Part shown: positions 24,201-32,700 of the stretch, in pieces
Layout of the letters: each line of letters begins with the position of its first letter
Numbering within the stretch: the first letter of the stretch is position 1
Source of the DNA: Hyphomicrobium sp. 12-62-95
Lineage (GTDB): Bacteria; Pseudomonadota; Alphaproteobacteria; Rhizobiales; Hyphomicrobiaceae
NCBI GenBank assembly: GCA_002279935.1
Contig: NCCZ01000021.1
Location: forward strand, 1-64,000
Length of the DNA: 64,000 nucleotides
Direction: 5' to 3'
The notes under the pieces: generated by a model
Seen by the model: only the letters and a program-made list of their open reading frames with translations
What the model was told of the DNA's origin: nothing
Database searches by the model: none
Position numbers and translations under genes: made by a program

Positions 24201-26336
24201 ATGACGAAAGCCAAGACCAAAACGAAACTGCAGAACGGACCCGCCCCGGACGCAGCAAGGCCGTCAATTCGGATCCATGAAATCCGCCAGATCCCACTCC
24301 ACCAGCTCTTTGTGGACGACGCCAATGTCCGCACCATTAAAAACGGCGTGACTATCGACATGCTGGCCGATGACATTGCCTTTCGCGGGCTTTTGCAGAG
24401 CCTCGCCGTTCGCCAGCTCAAAGATGACGACGGTCAAGCTTCCGGGCGCTTCGGCGTCATCGCCGGCGGCCGTCGTCTCAAAGCGCTGCAAAAGCTTGCC
24501 TCTGAAAAGCGCATCGATGGATCTCAGACCATTCCTTGCATCCTGCGCGATGGAGAGAATGCGACGGATGACAGTCTCGCCGAGAACGTCTTCCGCGAGC
24601 AGCTCCACCCGCTCGATCAGTTCCAGGCGTTCAAGCAGCTTGCGGATCAAGGGCTGGCCGATGCTGAGATCGCCAAGCGCTATCATGTCACCGAAAAGTT
24701 CGTGCGCCAGAGGCTGAAACTGGCCTCCGCCAGCCCCGTTCTGCTGGACGCTTTTAAAGATGACGGCCTCAGCCTTGAGAAACTCGAGGCCTTCTGCGTT
24801 ACGGATGATCACACACGCCAGGAGGCGCTTTGGCAAAGGATGCAGGATGGGCACGGCATGGGTGCCTATGCCATCCGGGAGGCTCTGTTAGAAACCTCTG
24901 TGGAAGCCAATGACCCACGTGCCCGCTATGTCGGTCTCGACGCTTACCAGGCCGCTGGCGGCACAATCATGAACGATCTCTTCCGCGACGATTCAGGGCC
25001 ATGGCTCGAAGACCCGACCCTGCTCGAAAGCTTGGCGGACGCCAAAATCACGGCTGAAAAGGAGCGCGTTCTTGCTTTGGGATTTAAATGGGCCGACGTG
25101 ACCCTCAATCCGCGCGAGGTCAAGGGCCTCAAGCGCAATCTCTCTCAAATCCCCAACCTAGCCTCAGGTCTTTCCAAGGACGAGCGGGCTGAAGAGAGAA
25201 CGCTTTCAACGGAGTTTGACGCGTTACTCGAAAAAGGTGACACCGCAGACGACGACGATCCTTTTACGAAAGAGGATCAAGCCCGGCTGGACAAGATCAG
25301 GCCTATTCTGATTGAGTTCCGCAACCGTCCGCCAAAGCTCTCCGCCAAACAGATCGCGCGCACGGGCGTCCTCATCAGCCTCGAAGAAGAAGGAGATCTG
25401 TGTATTGAATATGGATACCTACGCCCCGAAGCCGTCAAGGAAGCCAAAAAATCGGCGGACGCGTCCGGAGACACAGCAAACAGCGGCGATACCGACCCTG
25501 AACACAGCGTTGGCGACGCGCTAAACGACGATGACAACGAGGATTATGTCCGGGCCGATAACAACCCCGGCGCGGTCATCGCCGGTAAGGCGATTTCAGA
25601 TTCACTCGCGCGCGATCTGACCTCCTATCGCACCATCGCCCTTCAAAACTCTGTGGCTCAAGATTTCAACGCCGCCTTCCTAGGCTGCCTGCACGCGCTC
25701 TGCTCCAGTCTTTTCCGCTCTGGCTCTTACAATAGCTGCGTGAAGATTGCCCCCCGCGAACTCTTCCTGCGCGGTGTCGTGGGCCTCGAGAAGTGGACTA
25801 CCTATAAGGAAGTTCAGGATCGTCATCAGGCCTGGGGTGACCGTTTACCGGGCCAGGGCGGCGCGGCGCTCTGGAATGCGCTCTGCGCCCTCTCCAACGA
25901 CGAACGCGCCGATCTCTTCGCTCATTGTGTGAGCCTGACCGTTGATGCCGTTTATGGCAATCAAGGACGCGGCTCCTCCGCTGCTCATGCAGATCTCATG
26001 GCCGAGGCCGTGGCCCTCGACATCAAGGCCGCTGGGTGGGAGAGCACCACCGACACCTATTTCGGCCGGGTCAACAAAGACCAGATCATCGAGGCCGTGC
26101 GCGAGGCGGCACCGACAAAAGTCGCCCTGATCGACCATCTGAAAAAACCGGTCATGGCCAAGGAAGCCGAGCGCCTTATCAAAGACACGGATTGGCTTCC
26201 GCCTTTGCTGCGCAGCCCCTACGCCCAGGCAACGCCGCCCGTAGAAACGAGTGTCAATACGGTCGAAGAGACCGCAGCGCCCCTACCCGCCTTCCTGCAC
26301 GGCGGATTGAACGGTTCGGCCGCTCACGCGGCCTAA
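24201..26336 (+). CDS. Large ParB/RepB/Spo0J-family protein
   Basis: 711 residues, more than twice the length of chromosomal ParB. N-terminal ParB/Srx domain at about 30-135 (PLHQLFVDDANVR, GVIAGGRRLKALQ, ENVFREQLHPLDQFQAFKQL) followed by a KorB/HTH region (AKRYHVTEKFVRQRLKLA near 168). The C-terminal 450 residues are acidic and helical with no clear match. Such long ParB-like proteins are typical of plasmid and ICE accessory blocks next to DUF2958 and may act as nucleases or ssDNA-handling factors instead of partition proteins. No parA neighbour is present, which supports a non-partition role. ATG at 24201 preceded by GAAAGGACATGACCC. Confidence 0.85.
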   Translation: MTKAKTKTKLQNGPAPDAARPSIRIHEIRQIPLHQLFVDDANVRTIKNGVTIDMLADDIAFRGLLQSLAVRQLKDDDGQASGRFGVIAGGRRLKALQKLASEKRIDGSQTIPCILRDGENATDDSLAENVFREQLHPLDQFQAFKQLADQGLADAEIAKRYHVTEKFVRQRLKLASASPVLLDAFKDDGLSLEKLEAFCVTDDHTRQEALWQRMQDGHGMGAYAIREALLETSVEANDPRARYVGLDAYQAAGGTIMNDLFRDDSGPWLEDPTLLESLADAKITAEKERVLALGFKWADVTLNPREVKGLKRNLSQIPNLASGLSKDERAEERTLSTEFDALLEKGDTADDDDPFTKEDQARLDKIRPILIEFRNRPPKLSAKQIARTGVLISLEEEGDLCIEYGYLRPEAVKEAKKSADASGDTANSGDTDPEHSVGDALNDDDNEDYVRADNNPGAVIAGKAISDSLARDLTSYRTIALQNSVAQDFNAAFLGCLHALCSSLFRSGSYNSCVKIAPRELFLRGVVGLEKWTTYKEVQDRHQAWGDRLPGQGGAALWNALCALSNDERADLFAHCVSLTVDAVYGNQGRGSSAAHADLMAEAVALDIKAAGWESTTDTYFGRVNKDQIIEAVREAAPTKVALIDHLKKPVMAKEAERLIKDTDWLPPLLRSPYAQATPPVETSVNTVEETAAPLPAFLHGGLNGSAAHAA

Positions 26337-26339
26337 AAC

Positions 26340-26400
26340 GTTTCCCGGCGCGTGGCAGCATTCCCCCTCCCCACACACCGTTGCGATGCGCCGGGGAAAC
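26340..26400 (+). promoter_or_regulatory. Long inverted repeat in leader
   Basis: GTTTCCCGGCGC (26340-26351) pairs with GCGCCGGGGAAAC (26388-26400) except one extra base. It begins four bases after the parB-like stop and ends 28 bp before the next ATG. No T-run follows. Confidence 0.6.
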
Positions 26401-26428
26401 CCAAAAACCAAACGAAAGGACAACCACA

Positions 26429-26704
26429 ATGACCAGCGACGAACCAGATCAGGAGGTATGGATCACACTGCGATTAAAGGGCTCCATGCCGCTCAGTTCA
26501 AACGCCGATCACGCCGCTGGCGATCTTGTGAAACGGATCGAAGCGTTTCTGCTTGAAACTCACAAGGTCAAAAACCCTTCCCTTTGTGACCGGATCTTCG
26601 GGCGTCAGGTCCGCGATCATGCGTTCTCCCTATCACAGCCAGCCGAGATCATCGAGATTGAGGAGGAATCTGAGATTTACGATACGGAGCAAACCGTTTT
26701 TTAG
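26429..26704 (+). CDS. Small acidic hypothetical protein
   Basis: 91 residues, start at the ATG following GAAAGGACAACCACA. Acidic (TSDEPDQEVW at the start, EIIEIEEESEIYDTEQ at the end), single predicted alpha-beta fold, no family recognised. Preceded by a long leader inverted repeat and followed by a terminator, so it is a separate transcription unit. Confidence 0.65.
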   Translation: MTSDEPDQEVWITLRLKGSMPLSSNADHAAGDLVKRIEAFLLETHKVKNPSLCDRIFGRQVRDHAFSLSQPAEIIEIEEESEIYDTEQTVF

Positions 26705-26750
26705 ACAACAAACACTGAGACCTGCCCGCTCTCAACGGTCTGCGCACCTC

Positions 26751-26774
26751 GCCCGATTCAACCGGGCTTTTTTT
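26751..26774 (+). terminator. Rho-independent terminator
   Basis: GCCCG (26751-26755), loop ATTCAAC, CGGGC (26763-26767), then seven Ts. It ends the 91-residue gene's transcript 33 bp before the next gene. Confidence 0.8.
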
Positions 26775-26806
26775 GTGTCAAACCTAAACCCTGAGAGGAG
26801 ACTAGC

Positions 26807-27223
26807 ATGGGATGGACTTTTTGCCGACGACCAACCGGAGTAAGCCTCACGGAGTTCATGCGCCGTGAATTGACGCAAATTCATGTACCGAACGAGAAAA
26901 CCGGATTTGAAATCTTGCATGATCAAACGACGCGAGAGGCTTATTTCGCCATCGTAAAGCGGACCGATCCCGCTGGAGACACTCGCCTGTTTTGCCTTGT
27001 CTGCCTGATTGAGGCATCAGGATCAGAAAACGGCTACAAGGATATGACGGAGAGCATGGGCCCGAACATCCTGGCCCCGCTCCCCTTCTTCCAAAAACTC
27101 GAAAAGATGATCCCAGAGCCTGATGGCAAATACGCTGCTGAATGGCGTGCCCGTTGCCGCGCGCATCACGGTTTACCCGAGAAAACGGAGGGGAGCCATG
27201 CAGCTGATCACACACTGCTATAG
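26807..27223 (+). CDS. Plasmid hypothetical protein (DUF6927-like)
   Basis: 138 residues, ATG preceded by GAGAGGAGACTAGC. MGWTFCRRPTGVSLTEFMRREL at the N-terminus resembles a plasmid family that begins MGW.F..RP.G (I believe DUF6927; family number from memory). No catalytic motif visible. The 3' end overlaps the next start by 26 bp, so the following three short genes form one unit. Confidence 0.7.
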   Translation: MGWTFCRRPTGVSLTEFMRRELTQIHVPNEKTGFEILHDQTTREAYFAIVKRTDPAGDTRLFCLVCLIEASGSENGYKDMTESMGPNILAPLPFFQKLEKMIPEPDGKYAAEWRARCRAHHGLPEKTEGSHAADHTLL

Positions 27224-27413
27224 CGGCCGCAAGCCATCTCGGTACTATTTGGATGGCCGCCGTGTCAGTCGCGACGCTTATGAAAACGCGATTTTGATCA
27301 ACCGCATCGGCCATGGTCAGCATTGCTGTTTCCAGACCAAAGTCCTCAACGACCGACCTGGTTGCGAGCACATCGTTCATATGTCGATGCTGACATCTGG
27401 GGCAAGCACATGA
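27198..27413 (+). CDS. Small hypothetical protein
   Basis: 71 residues. The ATG at 27198 has AACGGAGGGGAGCC before it and lies within the end of the preceding gene. Basic, with YYLDGRRVSRDAYENAI. No family recognised. Its stop overlaps the next start (ATGA). Confidence 0.65.
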   Translation: MQLITHCYSGRKPSRYYLDGRRVSRDAYENAILINRIGHGQHCCFQTKVLNDRPGCEHIVHMSMLTSGAST

Positions 27414-27577
27414 GCAGGGTCTATCACGTCGTATCCCGCAATATTGGCGGGACGTATACCCTATGCTTCTCGGGAACCCGCGCCGCGTGTCGGCGCTGGA
27501 TCATTGGGCGCCAGCGCCATATTCCGGCCTTCTACGCGATCACCCAGCGGACAACGGATTTTCACAAATGTTTTTAG
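27410..27577 (+). CDS. Small hypothetical protein
   Basis: 55 residues beginning MSRVYHVVSRNIGGTYTLCF, translationally coupled by an ATGA overlap to the gene before it. Ends 30 bp before the converging hipA. No family recognised, but a phrase like this (GTYTLCFSGTRAACRRW) is consistent with a folded small protein. Confidence 0.6.
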   Translation: MSRVYHVVSRNIGGTYTLCFSGTRAACRRWIIGRQRHIPAFYAITQRTTDFHKCF

Positions 27578-27607
27578 AGCCCCTCATTCTAGGGACTCCC
27601 CAGTACA

Positions 27608-28885
27608 TCAGCTTACCTGCTGGACCATCGGTTTGATCACAGCGTGAATGATGCCGCGCATGCAGCGTTGCTCTGCCGGGGACGTTTCCAGCTCGTTTTC
27701 CAAGCTCGCGCCATAGAGCTGCTCAGCCACACCCAAAATCTTATCGCGCTGCTGCCTGATCTGGCGTTCCGCTGCCGGTTTTTGCAGGCCAATGGCCTGC
27801 CCGGCCTCGAGGAGCTTATCAAAGGTCAGCTCTGCAAACCGCTCCGCCTCAAGGATTGGCCACGCCAAACTTGTCCGGTCGGGCCAGTTTTTTTGCTGGT
27901 AGAGGCGTGAGTCATACAGACCGGTCGCCAGCACATCGTAGTGAGGGGCCAGCGTCACGCCGGATGCACTCACCAGAAAGCTCAAATTCTTGAGATGCGC
28001 ATCACTATTGCCAATAAGAACATTGAAGATGAGCCACTGAAAAAGCTTCGTGCGCACCACGGCCGGGCCACGGCAGGCCGCAGCCAGCTTGGCCAACGTT
28101 TCGATACTGCCCTGGCTGTATTTATAGCTCCGGTCCAAATTTAGCAGCTGGCAGGCGTCAATCGCATGCAACCGCCTCCACCGCCCGCCCACCTTCTCCC
28201 GATCAAAGCGTTCGATGAGATAGATAGGCTCCGGGACATACCGTCTTTCGACCGCTGGAACATCCAAACCCATGGCCTTGGCCAGACGCATCGAAAACCA
28301 TTCATTGATAACGGAATGCGGATAGTCCTCATCCGGGTGATCGGGCTTCAAAATATGCGTCGAGGCGCGTGCTCCCACGGGCTCGTAGAGTTTGCCGTCT
28401 TCCACCACCACAGCCAGCTTGTGCTGCGCGCCGGCCAGCGACATACGTTTGCTGGCCTTCTGCGTCAGCGGCACGTTCGGGAGGTCACGGATACGGCGTG
28501 AGAGGCTCTTATCAGTCAATGGCTTTAAGCCACCCTCATCCGGATTGGGTTCACCGGGCCTGAGCAAGGTCAGAGCACCCGCTGATTCTGCTCCGTAATG
28601 TTCCAGCAGGCCAAAAGCATCCGCCTCGCGGATTTTAGCGCTTTTGGATAAGAGCAGCCGCTGGCCTTCTTCAGGCAGCAAATTATCAAAGAACCATTGC
28701 ACAGGTCGCTGCGTCGATCCGTCGACGATCTTGTCGTCTTGCAGCGGCAGTGGCGGGCTGAGCGCGAAGCGGTCCGCCGCTTCAAGCCATGGCTCGTCGT
28801 ATTGAAAAGACCAAACCCCGTTCTCTTCGGCCAGCGTGCCAACCGGCCGGCCGTTGATGGAGGCGAGCAAGCTCCGTCCGCTCAT
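27608..28885 (-). CDS. hipA: Second HipA-family kinase toxin
   Basis: 425 residues, only distantly similar to the copy at 1506. N-terminal HipA domain, glycine loop SLAGAQHKLAV (149-159), catalytic loop GNSDAHLKN (292-300), and LAPHYDVLATG after 310 for metal binding. Complete and expected to be an active kinase. The start overlaps the XRE antitoxin stop by four bases. Three 22-bp operators spaced exactly 50 bp apart lie upstream of the pair, suggesting tight cooperative repression. Confidence 0.9.
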   Translation of the reverse strand: MSGRSLLASINGRPVGTLAEENGVWSFQYDEPWLEAADRFALSPPLPLQDDKIVDGSTQRPVQWFFDNLLPEEGQRLLLSKSAKIREADAFGLLEHYGAESAGALTLLRPGEPNPDEGGLKPLTDKSLSRRIRDLPNVPLTQKASKRMSLAGAQHKLAVVVEDGKLYEPVGARASTHILKPDHPDEDYPHSVINEWFSMRLAKAMGLDVPAVERRYVPEPIYLIERFDREKVGGRWRRLHAIDACQLLNLDRSYKYSQGSIETLAKLAAACRGPAVVRTKLFQWLIFNVLIGNSDAHLKNLSFLVSASGVTLAPHYDVLATGLYDSRLYQQKNWPDRTSLAWPILEAERFAELTFDKLLEAGQAIGLQKPAAERQIRQQRDKILGVAEQLYGASLENELETSPAEQRCMRGIIHAVIKPMVQQVS

Positions 28886-29142
28886 GATCCACCCCGCATG
28901 AATTCAGGCAGGTGATCGTGCGCGTCGTCCGGAATGTCGCAGACGAGTTCGATCCCGAGGCCTTCCAAAACCTGGAACACCTTCGTCCATTGGGCATTGC
29001 CGCCGCCATGCTCGACCTTGCCCAGGAAGTTCTCACTGACCCCGATGGCTCCGGCCATGTCGTCCTGGCGGATACGCTGGGCTTTGCGGACAGCGCGTAC
29101 GACGGGCCCGATATCGCTGGCCTTGTGCAGTTTGATCTTCAT
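28882..29142 (-). CDS. hipB: Second HipB-like XRE antitoxin
   Basis: 86 residues with a helix-turn-helix at about 18-72 (IRQDDMAGAIGVSENFLGKVEHGGGNAQW, in parts). Precedes hipA with ATGA overlap. It starts just downstream of the first of three palindromic operators (29148-29169), so autoregulation is very likely. It is shorter than the HipB at 2806 and lacks its basic tail. Confidence 0.87.
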   Translation of the reverse strand: MKIKLHKASDIGPVVRAVRKAQRIRQDDMAGAIGVSENFLGKVEHGGGNAQWTKVFQVLEGLGIELVCDIPDDAHDHLPEFMRGGS

Positions 29143-29147
29143 GGAAA

Positions 29148-29269
29148 AATCCTCACGTTGTTAAGGATCTTACCACGCAGGCACTGATTTTTCAATTAAT
29201 CCTCACGTTCGTGAGGATTGGGGGCTTTATAGGCCTTGGCGTTTAAAAATCCTCACGATCTTCAGGATT
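29148..29269. promoter_or_regulatory. Three hipBA operators at exact 50-bp spacing
   Basis: Sites at 29148-29169, 29198-29219 and 29248-29269. The middle one is a perfect palindrome AATCCTCAC-GTTC-GTGAGGATT. The outer two keep the left arm AATCCTCACG and a degenerate right arm (TTAAGGATC, TTCAGGATT). The ATCC...GGAT outer bases recall the TATCC-N8-GGATA HipB sites of E. coli. Confidence 0.85.
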
Positions 29270-29427
29270 TTTAATACAACGCCTCCAGCGGCCCGCTGGA
29301 CCGCGCCCTATCGCGCCCCAAGAGCGCGACCGAGCCCCCACGAGCGGTCTCGTCCCACCCGGGTTACGGTCGCTGGCGCAAGCGCGTTCGATCTCACGTT
29401 ACGGAGGTTCATGGCAGCGACGGGACC

Positions 29428-29724
29428 CTAAACGACAAACTGAAAACCCCGTCTCAACAGCCAACCCACCCCATAGGCTGCTGCGAGCGCCAGCATATTG
29501 AGCGCTATATGCGAGCCAAACGTTAAAGTGCGGATCCAGTCCTTCGGCAACGATGGAAACCGGTCCATCAACGCCCGGTGCTGCCCGCGATCCGACACAA
29601 CCAACAATAACACGCTCAAGCCTATGACACTCAATACCGCCGGGATGGAAAGAACGCCGGCAAGGCACGCGCTCAGAAAGATACTGAACTCTCCAGCCTT
29701 CTGTAACCGTGTGCGCTCGCGCAT
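29428..29724 (-). CDS. Small membrane protein
   Basis: 98 residues with three hydrophobic helices: about 10-24 (GEFSIFLSACLAGVL), 28-46 (PAVLSVIGLSVLLLVVS) and 70-90 (IALNMLALAAAYGVGWLL), ending RRGFQFVV. No family recognised. Isolated on the minus strand among plus-strand plasmid genes; possible entry-exclusion or transfer accessory role is speculation. Confidence 0.55.
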   Translation of the reverse strand: MRERTRLQKAGEFSIFLSACLAGVLSIPAVLSVIGLSVLLLVVSDRGQHRALMDRFPSLPKDWIRTLTFGSHIALNMLALAAAYGVGWLLRRGFQFVV

Positions 29725-29838
29725 CACCTATCGCCCCGTATTCACCGCCACGAAAGCTGCAGAAAGTTCAAACGTCCGGAAAGAGAGAGAGGACGGCCTT
29801 GGGAGGTGAAACCAAAGCCTTACCCAGAAAGACCAACC

Positions 29839-30264
29839 ATGAGCACACACATTGCCAATGCGCCCCTGATCCATGCCCTTCAACTTACCATTATTTGCTG
29901 CCTGGAAGCCCTGACCGGCACCTGGGATCGGACCGACCAAGGGTTTATCGATCTCATCGATCAATCCGAACGCGCTCTGGCCAGTTTTGGATGCCACAGC
30001 GAGGCTCACAGCTATGAAGCCATATCCGACGACAAGCTCGCGCGCCTCTACCCAACCGCGCGCCTGCACGGAATTCCCATTGCTCCCAAAACCATCCATG
30101 ACCATGCCTTCGACATCGCCTTTTCATTGCGATCCAACACGGCCGACGGGTCCGACGTCAGGGCCTCACACATCCGCGCCGCCCTACTCGAGCGGCGAGC
30201 GAGCTTGACAGACGATGAACTGCTGGAAGCCACCGGGACACCATTTGATAGCTACGAAACATGA
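29839..30264 (+). CDS. Hypothetical plasmid protein
   Basis: 141 residues from the ATG at 29839. Helical N-terminal half (APLIHALQLTIICCLEALTGTWD) and a C-terminal segment with HIRAALLERRASLTDDELLEA. No domain recognised. The leader contains AAAGAGAGAGAGGAC and a GGCCTTGG...CCAAAGCC stem, again the hairpin/GAGAGAG type seen elsewhere in this block. Confidence 0.6.
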   Translation: MSTHIANAPLIHALQLTIICCLEALTGTWDRTDQGFIDLIDQSERALASFGCHSEAHSYEAISDDKLARLYPTARLHGIPIAPKTIHDHAFDIAFSLRSNTADGSDVRASHIRAALLERRASLTDDELLEATGTPFDSYET

Positions 30265-30310
30265 AGCTATCCAACCATCATCAAAAATTGAAACAGAGGA
30301 GAGCGACGTT

Positions 30311-30346
30311 TCGGCCCGGTTAGATCCGGGCCGATCTTGAGAGAGG
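30311..30346 (+). promoter_or_regulatory. Leader hairpin plus GAGAGAG before DUF6915-like gene
   Basis: TCGGCCCGG (30311-30319), six-base loop, CCGGGCCGA (30326-30334), a perfect nine-base stem, followed by TCTTGAGAGAGG. The start codon is 27 bp further on. Confidence 0.7.
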
Positions 30347-30372
30347 CCCGAGACAACGAAAGGAGCCCTCTC

Positions 30373-30729
30373 ATGACCCATCCCATCTACCACGCCGAAT
30401 CCTCGGCCCGCCTGTTCGGCGGCAAGCCGGAGGATTACCTCCTCATTCACAACTGGTTTGACGCAACCAAAGAGAGCTTTCCAGATTTCCGGCACCGGGC
30501 GCTGCGCCACCATGCCGAAGGGATCTTCGAATGCGAACGGCTCTTTGGCTTTCACATCATCAACGCCGCGGGCAAGAAAATTCCCGTTCGATATATAGGC
30601 GAGCAACACGTCACCGAGGACTGCGGCCGCATTCCTACTGTGGCCGAGTGGCTCACCAAGATCCATCCGGAGCCCTGGATGGCGCGGGCGACAAAAGTAG
30701 GCGCACACTCGCGGAGGGCCGCAGCATGA
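30373..30729 (+). CDS. DUF6915-like plasmid protein
   Basis: 118 residues, start supported by AAAGGAGCCCTCTC. Contains the run HPIYHAESSARLFGG, then DYLLIHNWFDATKE, FRHRALRHHAEGIF and RYIGEQHVTEDCGRIP, a highly conserved pattern of small proteins carried by plasmids and phages (DUF6915, number from memory). Many His and Asp residues suggest a metal-binding or enzymatic role, unproven. The stop overlaps the following start by four bases. Confidence 0.8.
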   Translation: MTHPIYHAESSARLFGGKPEDYLLIHNWFDATKESFPDFRHRALRHHAEGIFECERLFGFHIINAAGKKIPVRYIGEQHVTEDCGRIPTVAEWLTKIHPEPWMARATKVGAHSRRAAA

Positions 30730-31844
30730 CCTTCACGACCCTCAACGAGCGCCTCGCAGCACTCCCTCCCAAAACCTATCACCCCCTCGCCGCGCTCACA
30801 GCCGCAGGACAAATCGACGAAGCGTTTTTAGAACTCCTCCTCGATGCGGCCGAACTCTCCGGTGACACCCAGAGATTAATCGGTTTCGCCGCAGGCCACT
30901 TGCATATGGCCAAGGCCGGCGTACCGGTTGAGGACGTCATTCGCATGGCCAAACGCCAGCAGCGACGGATCAATCTCGCCTGGTCGCCCTCCCGCTGGAA
31001 AGACGAGCATAACAAGCTCTCGCGGGCGGAAACCCTCGCCCGTCTCAGTGCCAACAACGAAACCTACGATCTCAGCGCTTATGAAGCGCATTTGCCCGAG
31101 GCGGCGCGGCGAACCCTTATTCGGTCTAGCAAACGGCTTGGTTTTGAAGGATTACGCCAGCGTCACTGCATAGCCAGCTATCACGAGCGCATTATGCGGG
31201 GCGGATGCGCCATTGCCTCCGTGATTATCGAGGGCCAACGCTGGACCGTCCAACTGGAACGCACCGGGATAGCAGACACGCCATTGGCCATCACCCAGAT
31301 CAAAACGAGGCTAAACGGAATCGCTCCGCCCGATGTCAGGCGCAAAATCCATGCGCTCATGGATATCAAGCAGCACCCGGAAGCAATCACATCGGCTCCA
31401 GCCGCTGGAAAACTCTACCTTGATAATCTTCGGCGCGTTCTGCCCCACCTTGAAGGCGCCGGTATAGAGAGCGTCACCGTCACCTTCTCAGGATCAGGCG
31501 ATTCGGGCGCAATCGATTGGGCCTGGTTCTCACCCGAGCAACCAGAAGAATTCAGCCAAACGCAAGTCAGCCAGCTCCGTACGACATCCTTTTTCGAGGA
31601 TGGCCAATGGGCCAAAGCGGTCGTGCCCGAAACCATGAGCCTTAGGGACGCTCTGGAGAACATCGCCGATGATTATCTCGCGGAGGCCGATGTCAATTGG
31701 TACGACGGTGACGGGGGCTATGGCGAGTTGGTCATCGATGTAGCTGCGCGAAGCGTATCGCTGGATATCAACGTAAACTTCACGGAATCAACCAACGAGT
31801 TTTGCCAGACCAAGAACATCGATACGGGCAATATCGAGGACTAG
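30726..31844 (+). CDS. PcfJ-like protein fused to a DUF6878-like domain
   Basis: 372 residues. Middle region LRQRHCIASYHERIMRGGCAIASVI (pieces at about 140-165) is the PcfJ-like signature found in conjugative plasmids, where PcfJ accompanies transfer genes. The last 110 residues (SVTVTFSGSGDSGAIDW, ALENIADDYLAEADVNWYDGDGGYGELVIDVAARSVSLDINV, in parts) match the pattern of DUF6878, usually a separate gene. This appears to be a natural fusion. ATGA overlap with the preceding gene. Terminator follows. Confidence 0.75.
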   Translation: MTFTTLNERLAALPPKTYHPLAALTAAGQIDEAFLELLLDAAELSGDTQRLIGFAAGHLHMAKAGVPVEDVIRMAKRQQRRINLAWSPSRWKDEHNKLSRAETLARLSANNETYDLSAYEAHLPEAARRTLIRSSKRLGFEGLRQRHCIASYHERIMRGGCAIASVIIEGQRWTVQLERTGIADTPLAITQIKTRLNGIAPPDVRRKIHALMDIKQHPEAITSAPAAGKLYLDNLRRVLPHLEGAGIESVTVTFSGSGDSGAIDWAWFSPEQPEEFSQTQVSQLRTTSFFEDGQWAKAVVPETMSLRDALENIADDYLAEADVNWYDGDGGYGELVIDVAARSVSLDINVNFTESTNEFCQTKNIDTGNIED

Positions 31845-31870
31845 GTTCAATCCATACCAATCAATCCAAA

Positions 31871-31894
31871 GGCCCGCTCTGCTGCGGGCCTTTT
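31871..31894 (+). terminator. Rho-independent terminator
   Basis: GGCCCGC (31871-31877), loop TCTGCT, GCGGGCC (31884-31890), then TTTT. Ends the DUF6915/PcfJ-like transcript. Confidence 0.82.
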
Positions 31895-31923
31895 GCGTTT
31901 CACACCCCATGAAAGGACACCCC

Positions 31924-32355
31924 ATGACCAACTTAGACACCGATAGCGCCAAAACCGTCATTTTCTGCAGCCGCACCCTTCATGCCATCGATGTTGTGGC
32001 CCCCGGGCAAAGCGGGCGCGAGCGCCTTGCTGTCTTGGCAGCAACCTACGGGCCCGATTTGGAGCTGCTTACCTCGGAAGAAGCCCTGAACCGCTACGAA
32101 ACACCCTTTATTTCAAGCGTTGAAGGAATCACGGAAGACCGCTTTCACGAGATGCTCAACATCCTGCCGCCTATGGGGTGGAAAACCGACAGCTATGGCG
32201 AAAGCTTCAAGATGTGCGAGTTTACGGCCGGGCGAGTCACGGCGATTTTCGTGCGTATTGGGCAGCGCTATGCGACCTTCTCAGATCGTATGTCGACACC
32301 GCACAGGGAATGCTGCCGGCGTGCGGCGGAGTATTTCGTGGCGCATCCGCAATGA
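31924..32355 (+). CDS. Plasmid hypothetical protein
   Basis: 143 residues, ATG at 31924 after AAAGGACACCCC. The C-terminal half MLNILPPMGWKTDSYGESFKMCEFTAGRVTAIFVRIG (in parts, 78-117) recalls a family of plasmid proteins with an LPP.W......F...E...G..T..... pattern, but I cannot name it with certainty. Soluble, no catalytic motif visible. Separate transcription unit after a terminator. Confidence 0.65.
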   Translation: MTNLDTDSAKTVIFCSRTLHAIDVVAPGQSGRERLAVLAATYGPDLELLTSEEALNRYETPFISSVEGITEDRFHEMLNILPPMGWKTDSYGESFKMCEFTAGRVTAIFVRIGQRYATFSDRMSTPHRECCRRAAEYFVAHPQ

Positions 32356-32399
32356 AGTGGTCGCACCGCGAAACCCTAACCCCCATCGCAAAAAACCAT

Positions 32400-32594
32400 T
32401 CAACTTCCTGAACTGGCCGCGGAATCCTTCGGGATGACACTGCCCGGATGGACGACATACACGGCTCTGGCCTTCGTCACCGGATGGATGAAGATAATCT
32501 CGTTAGGCAGATCCCCAGGCAACGGGGCGCCGAGATGATACGCCATGATGAAGGGTCCGTGCAGAATTGGCTTGTTGCTTCGTGTCTTAGCCAT
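32400..32594 (-). CDS. Small hypothetical protein
   Basis: 64 residues beginning MAKTRSNKPILHGPFIMAY. The ATG at 32594 has GGAGGAACTCAA before it; upstream in-frame codons are leader. Its end converges with the plus-strand gene finishing at 32355. No family recognised. Confidence 0.6.
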   Translation of the reverse strand: MAKTRSNKPILHGPFIMAYHLGAPLPGDLPNEIIFIHPVTKARAVYVVHPGSVIPKDSAASSGS

Positions 32595-32669
32595 TTGAGT
32601 TCCTCCACTCTTAAAGCAGAGGTGGCGACAACGCCCCCTCACTCAAGTATCAGGGTCAAAGATATCTAA

Positions 32670-32700
32670 CAAAAAAAAAAGACCCCGGATTGCTCCGGGG
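32670..32700 (-). terminator. Rho-independent terminator of the coupling-protein operon
   Basis: On the minus strand CCCCGGA, four-base loop, TCCGGGG is followed by a run of at least ten Ts (plus-strand A-tract 32670-32680). It lies downstream of the 32818-39556 gene series. Confidence 0.85.
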
